Part shown: positions 14,730-23,212 of the stretch, piece by piece
How positions within the stretch are numbered: the first letter of the stretch is position 1
Layout: each line of letters starts with the position of its first letter
From: Porphyromonadaceae bacterium UBA7555
GTDB lineage: Bacteria; Bacteroidota; Bacteroidia; Bacteroidales; Muribaculaceae
NCBI GenBank assembly: GCA_002478045.1
Contig: DLLT01000039.1
Coordinates: forward strand, 1 to 23,563
Direction of reading: 5' to 3'
DNA: 23,563 nucleotides
Notes under the pieces: model-generated
What the model was told of the DNA's origin: nothing
The model's input: only the letters and a program-made list of their open reading frames with translations
Databases searched by the model: none
Program-made: the position numbers and the translations under genes

Positions 14730-15728
14730 TCAGCGTACGAGGATTTTGCGGCTGCCGATGATGTAGAGGCCCGGGGCAAGGGCGCGGACGTCTTTGATGG
14801 TCGGCGCTTTCTTGACGAGCATACCGTCGATGGTGTAGATATCGCCGATTTCTGTGTCATCGGAGGCTTGGATTTCGTTGACGAGATCGGTTTTGTCCTT
14901 GACTTCTATGCTGCATATTTCGGAGGTCTGCAATCCGCTTTCGTCGTTATACTTCACGGTGATGAAGCCCGTGCCTATACGTTTTCCTTCAAGGTTAATG
15001 GTCAACTGCGCCGTATCTTCCATGTTGATTTCGATTTCGGAATGGCTCAAAGTCACACCTACATTAGCCTCGGGCTTGAATGTCTTCACTTTCTTGAACA
15101 GATTCCAAGGACTCACTGCGGCGAACGCCTCCTCCGAGCCTTCCGGAATATACAGTGTCGCATTCTCGTAAACGGGACTGAGACCTTCATCATCATAAGG
15201 ATCTGATGTCGTGAAAATATCGGAGGAAGCCGGGAACGGCGTGGCCGTAGTGAATATGACCCTCTCAATCGCCGTACAACGGGAAAAGGCCCAATACTGC
15301 AAGTCTTCAATCGGTCCGTTAAAGGTTATGGACTTGAGATTTGTGCAGTCCGAAAAAGCATCTCCTTTTATTGTCGTCATCTTAGGAAACGACACCGATG
15401 TTAATGAACATTTAGCGAAGGTATAACCCTCAATTCCTTCGACCGTGGCGGGAATAGTAACCGAGGTTATACCCGCTTTGCCCCAAAAAGCAAATTGGCT
15501 TATTGACGTAACCGTATAGGAGCGCTTATCATCCTTACTGTATACCGCCTCCGGTATGATGACGTTGGGACTGGTTGCATCATTCGCGTAAACGATTACT
15601 TTGCAATTACCGTCTGACATACTTTGATACGATAAAGACTGTCCTTCATACGTGTAAATGAACTGACTCGCCGATGCCGGCAGCGAGGTTAGGACGGCTA
15701 AGAGGAATAATACGAGCTGTTTCATCAT
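14730..15728 (-). CDS. BspA-type leucine-rich-repeat protein with T9SS sorting domain
   Basis: 332 residues from the chosen start. The signal peptide is MMKQLVLFLLAVLTSLPASA. LRR_5/BspA-type repeats follow: YTVTSISQFAFWGKAGITSVTIPATVEGIEGYTF, LTSVSFPKMTTIKGDAFSDC, LKSITFNGPIEDLQYWAFSRC and TLYIPEGSEEAFAAVSPWNLF. A beta-rich region then leads to the C-terminal GDIYTIDGMLVKKAP...ALAPGLYIIGSRKILVR, which has the form of a T9SS sorting domain. BspA-like proteins are surface proteins that bind host or bacterial ligands. The open frame extends upstream to 15809, but that ATG lies inside the -7 box (15807-15814), so Met at 15728 or 15725 is the real start. The gene is monocistronic, between fic and the T9SS operon. 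Confidence 0.88.
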   Translation of the reverse strand: MMKQLVLFLLAVLTSLPASASQFIYTYEGQSLSYQSMSDGNCKVIVYANDATSPNVIIPEAVYSKDDKRSYTVTSISQFAFWGKAGITSVTIPATVEGIEGYTFAKCSLTSVSFPKMTTIKGDAFSDCTNLKSITFNGPIEDLQYWAFSRCTAIERVIFTTATPFPASSDIFTTSDPYDDEGLSPVYENATLYIPEGSEEAFAAVSPWNLFKKVKTFKPEANVGVTLSHSEIEINMEDTAQLTINLEGKRIGTGFITVKYNDESGLQTSEICSIEVKDKTDLVNEIQASDDTEIGDIYTIDGMLVKKAPTIKDVRALAPGLYIIGSRKILVR

Positions 15729-15806
15729 TTGGAGTGGTGTTATGTGGTTGGATTGTCCTATGATAGGGTGTTGAGGGTTCAAGCTGCCGAAGCATCCTGA
15801 TTGGCA

Positions 15807-15814
15807 CAAAGATA
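15807..15814 (-). promoter_or_regulatory. Putative -7 box of the LRR protein gene
   Basis: TATCTTTG on the minus strand fits TAnnTTTG and leaves a leader of about 70 nt before the start at 15728. The -33 region is not a good TTTG. Confidence 0.5.
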
Positions 15815-15879
15815 AGGATAATTTTTCTAAAACATCCCGGCATCCCGGATAATCTTGAGAAAAGGGAGAAATGAGAATA

Positions 15880-15989
15880 CTGGGAGTTATGGGGACAATA
15901 GGAACAATGGGTGCGATGGGAATAATAGAAATAATGAGAGCAACGGCTTAATCGCCATTACTCCCATTGTTCCTATAGTTCTTATTGTT
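15880..15989. repeat. 9-nt periodic repeats forming a large imperfect inverted repeat
   Basis: Between gldN/porN and the LRR gene the plus strand consists of 9-nt units of the kind nAATGGGAn (such as CAATAGGAA, CAATGGGTG, CGATGGGAA). The complementary type follows after 15955. The arms 15895-15919 and 15955-15979 pair at 21 of 25 positions. It lies about 35 nt past the stop of the T9SS operon and could stall or end its transcripts, though it lacks a clear U-tract. Confidence 0.6.
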
Positions 15990-16015
15990 CCCGGTGAAGA
16001 TTCGAGCCGCCGGGG

Positions 16016-17191
16016 TTATTTGCGGCGGCGTACGCTGCGAGTGGCCGAGGCGGACTTGGAAGCCTTGGACTCCTTGACCTTGGAGGACTTGGGCCGCTTG
16101 GACGAACGCTTGGTGGAGCGTTTGGGTTGCTTGTCCTGCTTTTCTTCGGAATTGGTGACAGCCTCGCCGGAGTTAGCGGAATTTTCGCTATTGTCAGCGG
16201 CTACGCCCTCGTCTTTGTCTTTTTTGTCTTTGTCGTTGTCCTTATGCGCAATGACTTCCTCGCGGTCGGGTACCCAAAGCTTGGCCTCAAACGAATCGAG
16301 ACGACGCTGTATGCTGTCCTGTGCCTTAGTCAGCTCCTCGGGATCGGGATATATCTGCATCAACGACTTGTTCTTGAGATTGCGAGTCTTGTAAATTTCG
16401 CCCTCGTACATATTCAGGGTGAAGTAGTCATCGTAGGTGCAGGTGGGCAGGTTGTTGTCATCGCTCGTAAATATGTGCTGTTGCGCAAGCCAGGGGCGCA
16501 GATCGGCAAATTTAACCCAGAACATAGGATACTTGACGGCCTCGCCGCCGAAGTCGCCGCTGCGATGCAGTACCGGGCAGATAGCCTCAACGATGGTGCG
16601 CATACGGTTGTTGCGCGTGTCAAATTCCCAGCGCTCGATGATGTAGTACGACAGCACCTCGTTGGTGGGCACGTCTGCTTCCTGAATTGTGAAGCGAGGA
16701 TTGCGCTCGGTGCTACCCTTGGCCTCGGTATATATTATATGGAAGCGGTCGAGCAGGTCACGTACTTTGACCTGATACTGCTCGGTAAAAATTTCGCGAC
16801 CGTCGAGGTATTCGTAGGCGTGTATCTGGTTGTTGGCCAGCAGTCGCATAATTATGCGGAAGAGGTTTTCCTGCCCGTCAATATTTTCTTCGGGATAATA
16901 CAATGGAGCATTCTTGTCCTTATCGAGGTCCAGTTGTCGGTAAATTATGCGCATCCATTGACGGTCGGCGTCCGTGATGCCTGCATCGGCGTCTTCGTAG
17001 AAAGCCTGCTGACGCTGAGTAACTTGTGGGACGTTGGTTTCGCCTTGTCCGTGGCGTGTGCGCGGTCCTGAGGTACGGCGTTGCACTGCCGTGGATGTTG
17101 ACTGGCCCTGAGCATCGGCTTCGGGTCCCTGCGCGAGAGCGAGGGTGGCCAGAGCGAAGGCGCATATTGCAGTACGGTATATGGTTTTCAT
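16016..17191 (-). CDS. porN: T9SS ring component PorN/GldN
   Basis: 391 residues from the chosen start. The signal peptide is MKTIYRTAICAFALATLALAQGPEADAQ. The family body follows, with ITDADRQWMRIIYRQLDLDKDKNAPLYYPEE, NLFRIIMRLLANNQIHAYEYLDGREIF, YYIIERWEFDTRNNRMRTIVEAICPVL and YPMFWVKFADLRPWLA. PorN binds PorK to form the periplasmic ring under the outer membrane. An earlier in-frame ATG at 17230 overlaps the porM stop as ATGA and would add 13 polar residues before the signal peptide; coupling makes it possible, but the shorter start gives a normal signal peptide. The last ~75 residues are low-complexity: first acidic (DKDKKDKDEG...), then Lys/Arg/Ser-rich up to SVRRRK, which I do not know from PorN of model species. 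It is the last gene of the operon. Confidence 0.93.
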   Translation of the reverse strand: MKTIYRTAICAFALATLALAQGPEADAQGQSTSTAVQRRTSGPRTRHGQGETNVPQVTQRQQAFYEDADAGITDADRQWMRIIYRQLDLDKDKNAPLYYPEENIDGQENLFRIIMRLLANNQIHAYEYLDGREIFTEQYQVKVRDLLDRFHIIYTEAKGSTERNPRFTIQEADVPTNEVLSYYIIERWEFDTRNNRMRTIVEAICPVLHRSGDFGGEAVKYPMFWVKFADLRPWLAQQHIFTSDDNNLPTCTYDDYFTLNMYEGEIYKTRNLKNKSLMQIYPDPEELTKAQDSIQRRLDSFEAKLWVPDREEVIAHKDNDKDKKDKDEGVAADNSENSANSGEAVTNSEEKQDKQPKRSTKRSSKRPKSSKVKESKASKSASATRSVRRRK

Positions 17192-17226
17192 CGTGTGTGA
17201 ATTATTTTGTCGATGTGAGTGATACG

Positions 17227-18789
17227 TCATCCGATGATTACCTCCATAGGCGAGAGGTCGCGTGTAATTCCGTCAGGGCCTTTGGCCTTGATGCGTGAGA
17301 TATAGAAGCGATTGCCGCGGCGCAAGCGCTGGAAGGCTTGTTTCTGACGCGCCGAGAATTGTGCTCCTGCCGAGACTTCGGGTATTGCATTGCCCATAGA
17401 GTCGAAGATGACCGTCTCGAAGGATAGTACCGTGAACGGTGTATCCAGCAGGCCGTCGTCTATGGCGGCGGAGAGGCCCTTGGCGGCCAACAACAGGGTC
17501 TTCGAGAACGGGCGTCCGCCTTTGTAGTGGTCGCTGTTGCCCTTGCTGTCGGTGAAGGCTATGAAGGCTGTCGGGTCGGGCAGACGACGTATACGGAAGG
17601 ATGTCGTGCCCACCTGAGTGGAACGTCCGTCTATATTGGCGGTGACGGTGACCACGGCTGTATTGCCTGGCGCTGCCGTGGGGCGAGCCACCCAATGGTC
17701 GCCGCTGCGTTGCAGTGTTCCGCCACTCATGGAGGCGCTGATGCCGTCCATGGGCACACCGGGCACGGAGATGCTTATGGGGTTGTTGATACCGGCATAC
17801 AAGACGTTCATCATCGTGGCCGAGACGGTAGCCATCGGCTCGATGACGGTATATTCGCTGGCGAAGTCGTGACGAGTGACGGTTCCGTCGCCGTGTGGCA
17901 CTTCGAGGTAGCCCTTGTAGGTAAATTTGCCGGCCGTGCCGACGGTGGTGGTGAAATGGCCGTCAGCCAATTGGCGACCGTTGACAAATATGCGTGGGCG
18001 TGCCGTGGTGTCTACGGCGGCCAGAACGATGTCGGCGCTGTATTGTCCGCCGCGCATAACCATACGCGAGTTGGGGATGACGAGGGCGTCAAGTTTATTG
18101 ACACGAACGTCACCGGCGTCCACTTGAGCCAACAGTGAGTTGAGCGCTTCGCCTTCGGCGTACAGCAGGTCGTTCTGTATCTTGGTGAGTATGGTGACGG
18201 CGGCTACTACGGGCTGCTGGTCAAACTTGGCTTCTTCCCACAGCTGCGGTGTGAGCTGGCCTTGACGTTTGACCGAGGCTGTAGACAAGGCGTCCTTGAC
18301 GGTGGCGGCTTTGGCCGGATCCTGAATTTGCGTGACGATGAAATTGCGGTAGTTGTCAATGCTTTGGCGCAGGCGGCGTCCGTTGGAGCTTCCTGGTGCC
18401 AGCATGACTACACTGGCGCTCTCGAGGTCGTCACGTGATTCTATATTGTCGGGGTTGCCTTGGGGGCCGTCGGCCTTGCGGACTATGGCCAGTTTGAGCG
18501 AGTCTACCATGGCGACCATTTGGTCGGTGGCCTGACGCACTTTGGCGGCACGATCCAGCCACGTCGAGCCTTTGTCGGGATTTTGTGCGGCAAAGGCTTC
18601 AAGCGTGCGGAAGATGTCCGCATTACGCCGACTGACGTTGGCATTGGAACGTGTCAGTCCTTCGTGTACCTGTGTAAAGCCGTCCAGAACGTCAGATGAG
18701 ACATTGAGGGCGAGCATTGCCGTCAAGACGATATACATCAGGTTTATCATCTTCTGGCGTGGTGACAGGCGTGTATTGTTTGCTCCCAT
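17227..18789 (-). CDS. porM: T9SS motor component PorM/GldM
   Basis: 520 residues. MGANNTRLSPRQKMINLMYIVLTAMLALNVSSDVLDGF gives a short basic cytoplasmic start and one membrane helix (about 14-32), typical of GldM. The large periplasmic part has a helical first domain (about 36-215) followed by beta domains, as in the known four-domain rods. Near the end are RIRRLPDPTAFIAFTDSKGNSDHYKGG and FSARQKQAFQRLRRGNRFYISRIKAKGPDGITRDLSPMEVII, strongly family-like. With PorL it forms the proton-driven rotary motor in the inner membrane and reaches across the periplasm to the PorK/PorN ring. The length matches the family. It is 84 nt downstream of porL and meets the porN frame at its stop. Confidence 0.96.
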   Translation of the reverse strand: MGANNTRLSPRQKMINLMYIVLTAMLALNVSSDVLDGFTQVHEGLTRSNANVSRRNADIFRTLEAFAAQNPDKGSTWLDRAAKVRQATDQMVAMVDSLKLAIVRKADGPQGNPDNIESRDDLESASVVMLAPGSSNGRRLRQSIDNYRNFIVTQIQDPAKAATVKDALSTASVKRQGQLTPQLWEEAKFDQQPVVAAVTILTKIQNDLLYAEGEALNSLLAQVDAGDVRVNKLDALVIPNSRMVMRGGQYSADIVLAAVDTTARPRIFVNGRQLADGHFTTTVGTAGKFTYKGYLEVPHGDGTVTRHDFASEYTVIEPMATVSATMMNVLYAGINNPISISVPGVPMDGISASMSGGTLQRSGDHWVARPTAAPGNTAVVTVTANIDGRSTQVGTTSFRIRRLPDPTAFIAFTDSKGNSDHYKGGRPFSKTLLLAAKGLSAAIDDGLLDTPFTVLSFETVIFDSMGNAIPEVSAGAQFSARQKQAFQRLRRGNRFYISRIKAKGPDGITRDLSPMEVIIG

Positions 18790-18873
18790 TTAGGTGTTTG
18801 GGTGGTGGTTTATCGGGTGTGGTGTTGTTTGTCGGCTATAATGGTTGTTATAGCTGTAATGGCTTTATGTGTC

Positions 18874-19824
18874 TTATTGTTGCGGCGCTTCGGGCTGTTG
18901 AGACTGCGCAGCTGTGGCGGCGGCCTGTGCGGCGGCTGCGGGGTTGTACATATTGATGGTCATGGCGGTAATCATCTTTTCGTACACGGCGTTGAGCTGC
19001 TGCATATAGCGTGCCATCTTCTCGGTCTCTTCGCAGTAGCGGCTGCTTTGACTGGCGCTCTTCTCGTACATATCGCGGATGTCCTTGATGCCTTGGTTGA
19101 CGCGGTCTATCGAGTCAAGCTGCGAGGATATACTGCGCAGTTGTATCTCGTAGATGGTATTGAGGCCCTGGATATTGTGGCTCAGATCGCCCATTTGCTG
19201 AACGTAGCCTTGAGACGAGCGCGTGATATTTTCGGAATTTTCGGTGATGGCACGATAGCTTTCGAGCAGTATCTCGGAGACTTTATTGAGGGCCTCGGTA
19301 GACTGCTGCAACTGCTGCATCTGCGCCGTGGTGGCGGCCATCTGCTCGATGTATGCTTGGGTGGCCGAAGCGACGTCTGCGGGTGCTTGCGATTGGTCGG
19401 CTGCGGGCTGGGTCGGCACTGCCGCCACGGGTTGTCCGCCCTGATATTGGCCTCCAACATACACGACGCCGGCAACACCTGTGGCCGGAGCTTCGGCAGC
19501 CGTATCGGCGGCTTCGTCTTCGGAGTCAAGAGTCTGCGGTGTCTCGGTTTCTTCATCGTCTTCGCGGTCAAGTTGGGGGTAGACTTTCTCCCAGTTGTAT
19601 TCGCGCGGTGGGCGGTCGAAAGCGGTGAGTATGAACATCAGAACCTCGGTGCCCATACCGATGGACAGCAGCATATTGCCGCCGGGAAGATGGAGGATTT
19701 TGAAGAGCGCGCCCCAGATGACGACGGCGGCGCCGATGGAGTATGCAAAATTGAAGAAGCGCTGGCCTTTGGTGCTTGAAATCCAAGCGCCGACGCCTTT
19801 CTTGTATTTTTTCAGTTTGACCAT
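18874..19824 (-). CDS. porL: T9SS motor component PorL/GldL
   Basis: 316 residues. Two membrane helices form a hairpin at about 27-44 and 51-69 (AYSIGAAVVIWGALFKI and MLLSIGMGTEVLMFILTAF). Glu60 in the second helix sits where GldL carries its essential proton-conducting glutamate. After an acidic and Pro/Gln-rich linker comes a long cytoplasmic helical domain (about 150-290), with YIEQMAATTAQMQQLQQSTEALNKVSEILLESYRAIT and IQLRSISSQLDSIDRVNQGIKDI, likely coiled coil. PorL pentamers surround PorM and turn proton flow into rotation. The C-terminal tail is Ala/Gln-rich and low complexity. The 100-nt gap to porK upstream holds a short copy of the 9-nt repeat. Confidence 0.96.
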   Translation of the reverse strand: MVKLKKYKKGVGAWISSTKGQRFFNFAYSIGAAVVIWGALFKILHLPGGNMLLSIGMGTEVLMFILTAFDRPPREYNWEKVYPQLDREDDEETETPQTLDSEDEAADTAAEAPATGVAGVVYVGGQYQGGQPVAAVPTQPAADQSQAPADVASATQAYIEQMAATTAQMQQLQQSTEALNKVSEILLESYRAITENSENITRSSQGYVQQMGDLSHNIQGLNTIYEIQLRSISSQLDSIDRVNQGIKDIRDMYEKSASQSSRYCEETEKMARYMQQLNAVYEKMITAMTINMYNPAAAAQAAATAAQSQQPEAPQQ

Positions 19825-19861
19825 AGCGTGGTGTACTGTATTGGTTTTGTGGTGTCTTTTT

Positions 19862-19900
19862 GGGAATTATGGGAACAATGGAAATTATGAGAGCGATGGG
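19862..19900. repeat. Short copy of the 9-nt periodic repeat
   Basis: In the porK-porL gap the plus strand reads in 9-nt steps, TTATGGGAA, CAATGGAAA, TTATGAGAG, CGATGGGCA. This is the same type and phase as the larger array at 15880-15989. Confidence 0.55.
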
Positions 19901-19924
19901 CACTGAGTCGCTTTTGCGATGCTT

Positions 19925-21379
19925 TTATTTCTTGGCATGAGCCTTGGTGCCGCGGGCAAATCCTATCTGTGTGCGAACGCAGCGGAAACCTATGTACGAG
20001 CGTTGTTCGTTTTGGAATTCCCACATACGGAGGTCGCTGCGGATGTTGTGTGCAACGTCTTTCCACGAGCCGCCGCGTACGATTTTGCGTTTGAGTCGGT
20101 AGGGGTCTTCCTTGGCGGCGTTGTATCGGTATTCGGGGTTGAGGTCGTTGGTGATTTTGCCTACGCTTTCGGTGTAGGCCGTGGATGTCCATTCGCTGAC
20201 GTTGCCGGCCATATCATAGAGGCCGAAGTCGTTGGGAGCGTAAGTACCTACGCGCGAGGTGATGAGTTGTCCGTCTTTGACGTAGTTGCCTTCCTGAGGT
20301 TTGAAATTGGCGTAGAAGCAGCCCTTGTCGTCGCTCATGGTGAGGTCTCCGTCCCAGGGATACATATTTTCGTTGACGCCGGCGCGTGCCGCATATTCCC
20401 ATTCGGCATCGGTGGGCAGGCGGTAAGGTTCGACATACACGCCTTCTTTGCCCAAGGCGCGGCGCAGGTAGTCGGTACGCCAGTTGCAGAAGGCGTTGGC
20501 CTGCTCCCAGCTGACGCCTACCACGGGATAATCCGAGTATCCGCCGTGAGCGAAGTACATACGCACGTATGGTTCGTTGTAGGCGTTTTCGAAGTCGTTG
20601 ACCCATGCCGTGGTATCGGGATAGACGTTGACGATGTATGTGTTCAGGAAGTCGTAGTCGCCGGTGAGACCGCGGGTGATAGTTTCGCGCACAATCTGCC
20701 CCTCGTCATTGAAGTATGCCGTATCCTTGGAGATGATGGGTACATCGGTGGGCGTGGGCACATCGGTATTGTATATGCGGCGAGTGGGGTCCAAGCGATT
20801 TTTGCGCTTGGCGGCCTCGGTGTGGTTGTATATTTCGTAGCGATAGTTGAGCTGCGTGGGGTCAAGCTCGCGCACTCCGGTGATGGGGTTGGTGCGGTAT
20901 ACGCTTTCGATGGCACGCTGCTCGTCTTCGTTGGGGTTGCGCCAGGGTATGGCTTTATTCCAATTGAGGTGGGGCTTGACGGGATTGCCCTGGCGGTCTT
21001 CTTCGATTTTGAATTCCTCGTTGCCGCCGTATGCCGGGTCGGCGAGACGCTCACGGATAATGGAATCGCGCACCCAGAATACAAATTGCTTGTACTTGGC
21101 GTTGGTGATTTCGGTCTCGTCCATCCAGAATCCGTCTACGCTGATGCCGCGTGCATCGGCGGGGAGGTTCCAGGCACTATCGGCCTTTTGCACGCCTACT
21201 TCCATGGAGCCTCGGTCGACGAGGACCATGCCGTAAGGCGTGGGTTCGGTCCACGAGGTGCCGCCCACTCCGGTGACTTCGCCTCCGGCAGCACTGCGCG
21301 ATCCGGTGGCGCAAGCGCCCAGGACCACGGCCAGGGCCGCGGTCGACAGAGCTATGATTGTCTTGGTTGGTTTGTCCAT
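19925..21379 (-). CDS. porK: T9SS ring lipoprotein PorK/GldK
   Basis: 484 residues. The lipoprotein signal ends LGAC with Cys23. The rest is a SUMF1/formylglycine-enzyme fold: YGMVLVDRGSMEVG (about 49-62), DGFWMDETEITNAKYKQFVFW (82-102), YPVVGVSWEQANAFCNWR (284-301), RLPTDAEWEYAARAG (320-334), DFGLYDMAGNVSEWTS (384-399) and KIVRGGSWKD...RSYIGFRCVRT (432-470). The cysteine pair of true formylglycine enzymes after RGGSW is absent, so the fold is structural, as expected for GldK. PorK is anchored in the outer membrane and builds the ring with PorN. It lies 64 nt after porP. Confidence 0.96.
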   Translation of the reverse strand: MDKPTKTIIALSTAALAVVLGACATGSRSAAGGEVTGVGGTSWTEPTPYGMVLVDRGSMEVGVQKADSAWNLPADARGISVDGFWMDETEITNAKYKQFVFWVRDSIIRERLADPAYGGNEEFKIEEDRQGNPVKPHLNWNKAIPWRNPNEDEQRAIESVYRTNPITGVRELDPTQLNYRYEIYNHTEAAKRKNRLDPTRRIYNTDVPTPTDVPIISKDTAYFNDEGQIVRETITRGLTGDYDFLNTYIVNVYPDTTAWVNDFENAYNEPYVRMYFAHGGYSDYPVVGVSWEQANAFCNWRTDYLRRALGKEGVYVEPYRLPTDAEWEYAARAGVNENMYPWDGDLTMSDDKGCFYANFKPQEGNYVKDGQLITSRVGTYAPNDFGLYDMAGNVSEWTSTAYTESVGKITNDLNPEYRYNAAKEDPYRLKRKIVRGGSWKDVAHNIRSDLRMWEFQNEQRSYIGFRCVRTQIGFARGTKAHAKK

Positions 21380-21443
21380 ATTATGGTGTATGTGGTAATG
21401 CTATGTAGTGTCTCTTGTGATGTCTTTGTCTCTTAGTGTGTCG

Positions 21444-22457
21444 TCACATCAGGCGTATAGCCTTGTGCCGGTAGGGGTTTTTGGCGCCGAGGTTCAGCTT
21501 CAGGCTATACCCGGCGGTGATTTCGTGGCTGCCGGACGAGGCTTTGGCTATGGCGCTTGTGGGATAGTCGTAGGAGTACTCGATGAAGAACCCCTTGAAT
21601 TTGGCGCCGACCACGGCGTAGGCCGCATCGTTGTAGCGATAGCCCACACCGAAAGTCAGGAATTTGCCGTAGGAAGCACGCGCAGTGACTTCGGCTGTAT
21701 AGAACGTGAAATCGGTGCGCACAAGCATCGACGGCATCAATTCAAATAACGTATTTTTCAGCGGAATATTGCTTCCGGCCATAAAATAGAGCGTGCGTCC
21801 GGTCTTGAATTCGTAGATGTTTTTGGCCGTAGCATCGCCGGCGTCGTTGCTCAGCGTGACCGTGGGGGCGGTCAGGTGGCTGCACGATACGCCGGCCCAA
21901 AATTTGGGATGCTGATACCAAATGCCGGCGCTGACATCGAATGCTGTGCCGTGAAGGTCTTGCGTAGGTATGCCGTCGTCTGTGCCCTGGTGGTAATCGT
22001 CTTCATCGGGCAGGTAGACTTCGCTGCCTTTGAAGGACTGGTCGTACATACCCAGGGCTATGCCGCCGGTGAACTCGCCGCCCCATTTCTTGAATTTATA
22101 TCCTATCTGGGCGTGCAGATTGAGCGTGCGGTACAGGCCGATGCTTTCCTGCGAGATGACCACGCCCGTGCCGAAGCGCTTGCCCAAGAATTTGAAAGGC
22201 ATATCGGCGGTGGCGGCGAAGGTCTTGGGGGCATTGTCTATACCCAGCCATTGCAGGCGTGCGCCGCCGCGTATGCGCAGGTAATCGGTCTGGCCGACGG
22301 CGGCGGGGTTGTAGTATGTCGGGACGTTGTAGTACTGCGTGAAGGTGGCATCGGTCTGCGCGGCCGCCTTGGTGCACGGGCACAGCAACACTGCCGCCGC
22401 CATCAGGCGCAGGCACCAACATCGCAATTGTGTATTATATGTCTCGTGGTCGGTCAT
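21444..22457 (-). CDS. porP: T9SS outer-membrane protein PorP/SprF
   Basis: 337 residues with a signal peptide (about 1-34, ending KAAAQ). The mature start QTDATFTQYYNVPTYYNPAAVGQTDYLRIRGGARLQW carries the family signature (Q-Y-x...YNPAxxG). It is followed by beta-barrel strands such as FGTGVVISQESIGLYRTLNLHAQIGYKF and FLTFGVGYRYNDAAYAVVGAKFKGFFIEYSYDYPTSAIAKASSGSHEITAGYSLKLN. PorP/SprF proteins are 14-strand-type outer-membrane barrels tied to the secretion ring or to the export of particular large cargo. Its start codon overlaps the porT stop in the form ATGA, so the two are translationally coupled. It leads the canonical order porP-K-L-M-N. Confidence 0.94.
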   Translation of the reverse strand: MTDHETYNTQLRCWCLRLMAAAVLLCPCTKAAAQTDATFTQYYNVPTYYNPAAVGQTDYLRIRGGARLQWLGIDNAPKTFAATADMPFKFLGKRFGTGVVISQESIGLYRTLNLHAQIGYKFKKWGGEFTGGIALGMYDQSFKGSEVYLPDEDDYHQGTDDGIPTQDLHGTAFDVSAGIWYQHPKFWAGVSCSHLTAPTVTLSNDAGDATAKNIYEFKTGRTLYFMAGSNIPLKNTLFELMPSMLVRTDFTFYTAEVTARASYGKFLTFGVGYRYNDAAYAVVGAKFKGFFIEYSYDYPTSAIAKASSGSHEITAGYSLKLNLGAKNPYRHKAIRLM

Positions 22458-23212
22458 TCAAAGTAGAATGTGAGGACTATCATTTTGGACGTCGCTTTTT
22501 TCAGCGCGTTTGTATACTTGAGTTTCTGCGGGTCGTCGGCCAGATCGGGGCGGTCGTGTTGCAACACGTCGGTGAGGCCGATGCAGAATTTTATCTCGGG
22601 GTTGAGCTTGAAATACGGCAGGTAGAAGTCGCAGCCGAAGCCGACGCTGAGGTAGCAGTCGGTACTCTTGAGTTTGAGCGCCTCGTTGCGCTTCTTGGAC
22701 ACATCGAAAGCGGGCATGACACCCACCACGCCGTAGGGGCGAGCATTGCGATAGCGCTTGGACGCAAATTTCAAGTCTATGGGCGCTACCACGTATGCGC
22801 TCTTGAGATTGAGACGTTCTTCGCCGCCGTCGCCGGTGACGTCTATCATACGGATGTCGCGATTGCCGAAGTACATACCCGGCGACACACGCAGGCTGAA
22901 CCACTCGTTCAGTCGCAAGTCAAAAAGGCCGTTGACACAAAATCCGGGCGAGAAGGAAGGCTCTTCCATATACCAAGTCTGGCCGTCTTCGGTGGCTACG
23001 CCGTTATGCGTAAATTTGAGGTCCTGTGTATGCAGACCCACCGAAAAGCCTAAATGCCAGCGTCGCAAATCGGCATACGGACGATTGAGCACCTTGTCGT
23101 TGAAGCTCTTGGCACACACAGATGAAGCCATCGGCAGCAGCGCGCACAGCGCTACCGCCACAGCCATCGCCGTGCGCAGGCACAGCCTTTTATGGTGCTT
23201 CGGCATTCTCAT
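22454..23212 (-). CDS. porT: T9SS outer-membrane protein PorT
   Basis: 252 residues from the chosen start, with signal peptide MRMPKHHKRLCLRTAMAVAVALCALLPMASSVCA. The mature protein is beta-barrel-like. Its first strands, RRWHLGFSVGLHTQDLKFTHNG, and then SPGFCVNGLFDLRLNEWFSLRVSPGMYFGNRDI, VAPIDLKFASKRYRNARPYGVVG and the C-terminal YLSVGFGCDFYLPYFKLNPEIKFCIGL with last residues VLTFYFE, fit the PorT/SprT family, which is required for T9SS secretion in Porphyromonas and Flavobacterium but has an unclear mechanism. The open frame extends to 23257; Met at 23212 or 23206 gives a normal signal peptide. The 4-nt overlap with porP puts it in the T9SS operon, whereas in P. gingivalis porT is unlinked from porPKLMN. 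Confidence 0.85.
   Translation of the reverse strand: MRMPKHHKRLCLRTAMAVAVALCALLPMASSVCAKSFNDKVLNRPYADLRRWHLGFSVGLHTQDLKFTHNGVATEDGQTWYMEEPSFSPGFCVNGLFDLRLNEWFSLRVSPGMYFGNRDIRMIDVTGDGGEERLNLKSAYVVAPIDLKFASKRYRNARPYGVVGVMPAFDVSKKRNEALKLKSTDCYLSVGFGCDFYLPYFKLNPEIKFCIGLTDVLQHDRPDLADDPQKLKYTNALKKATSKMIVLTFYFE

Noticed and set aside
15855..16394. 179-codon open frame on the plus strand
   Set aside because: Its first third is a translation of the 9-nt repeat (Asn/Gly-rich), and the rest is antisense to porN.
19919..21436. 505-codon open frame on the plus strand
   Set aside because: Antisense shadow of porK, whose SUMF1 motifs are unmistakable. A 325-codon frame at 18802-19779 is likewise a shadow of porL.
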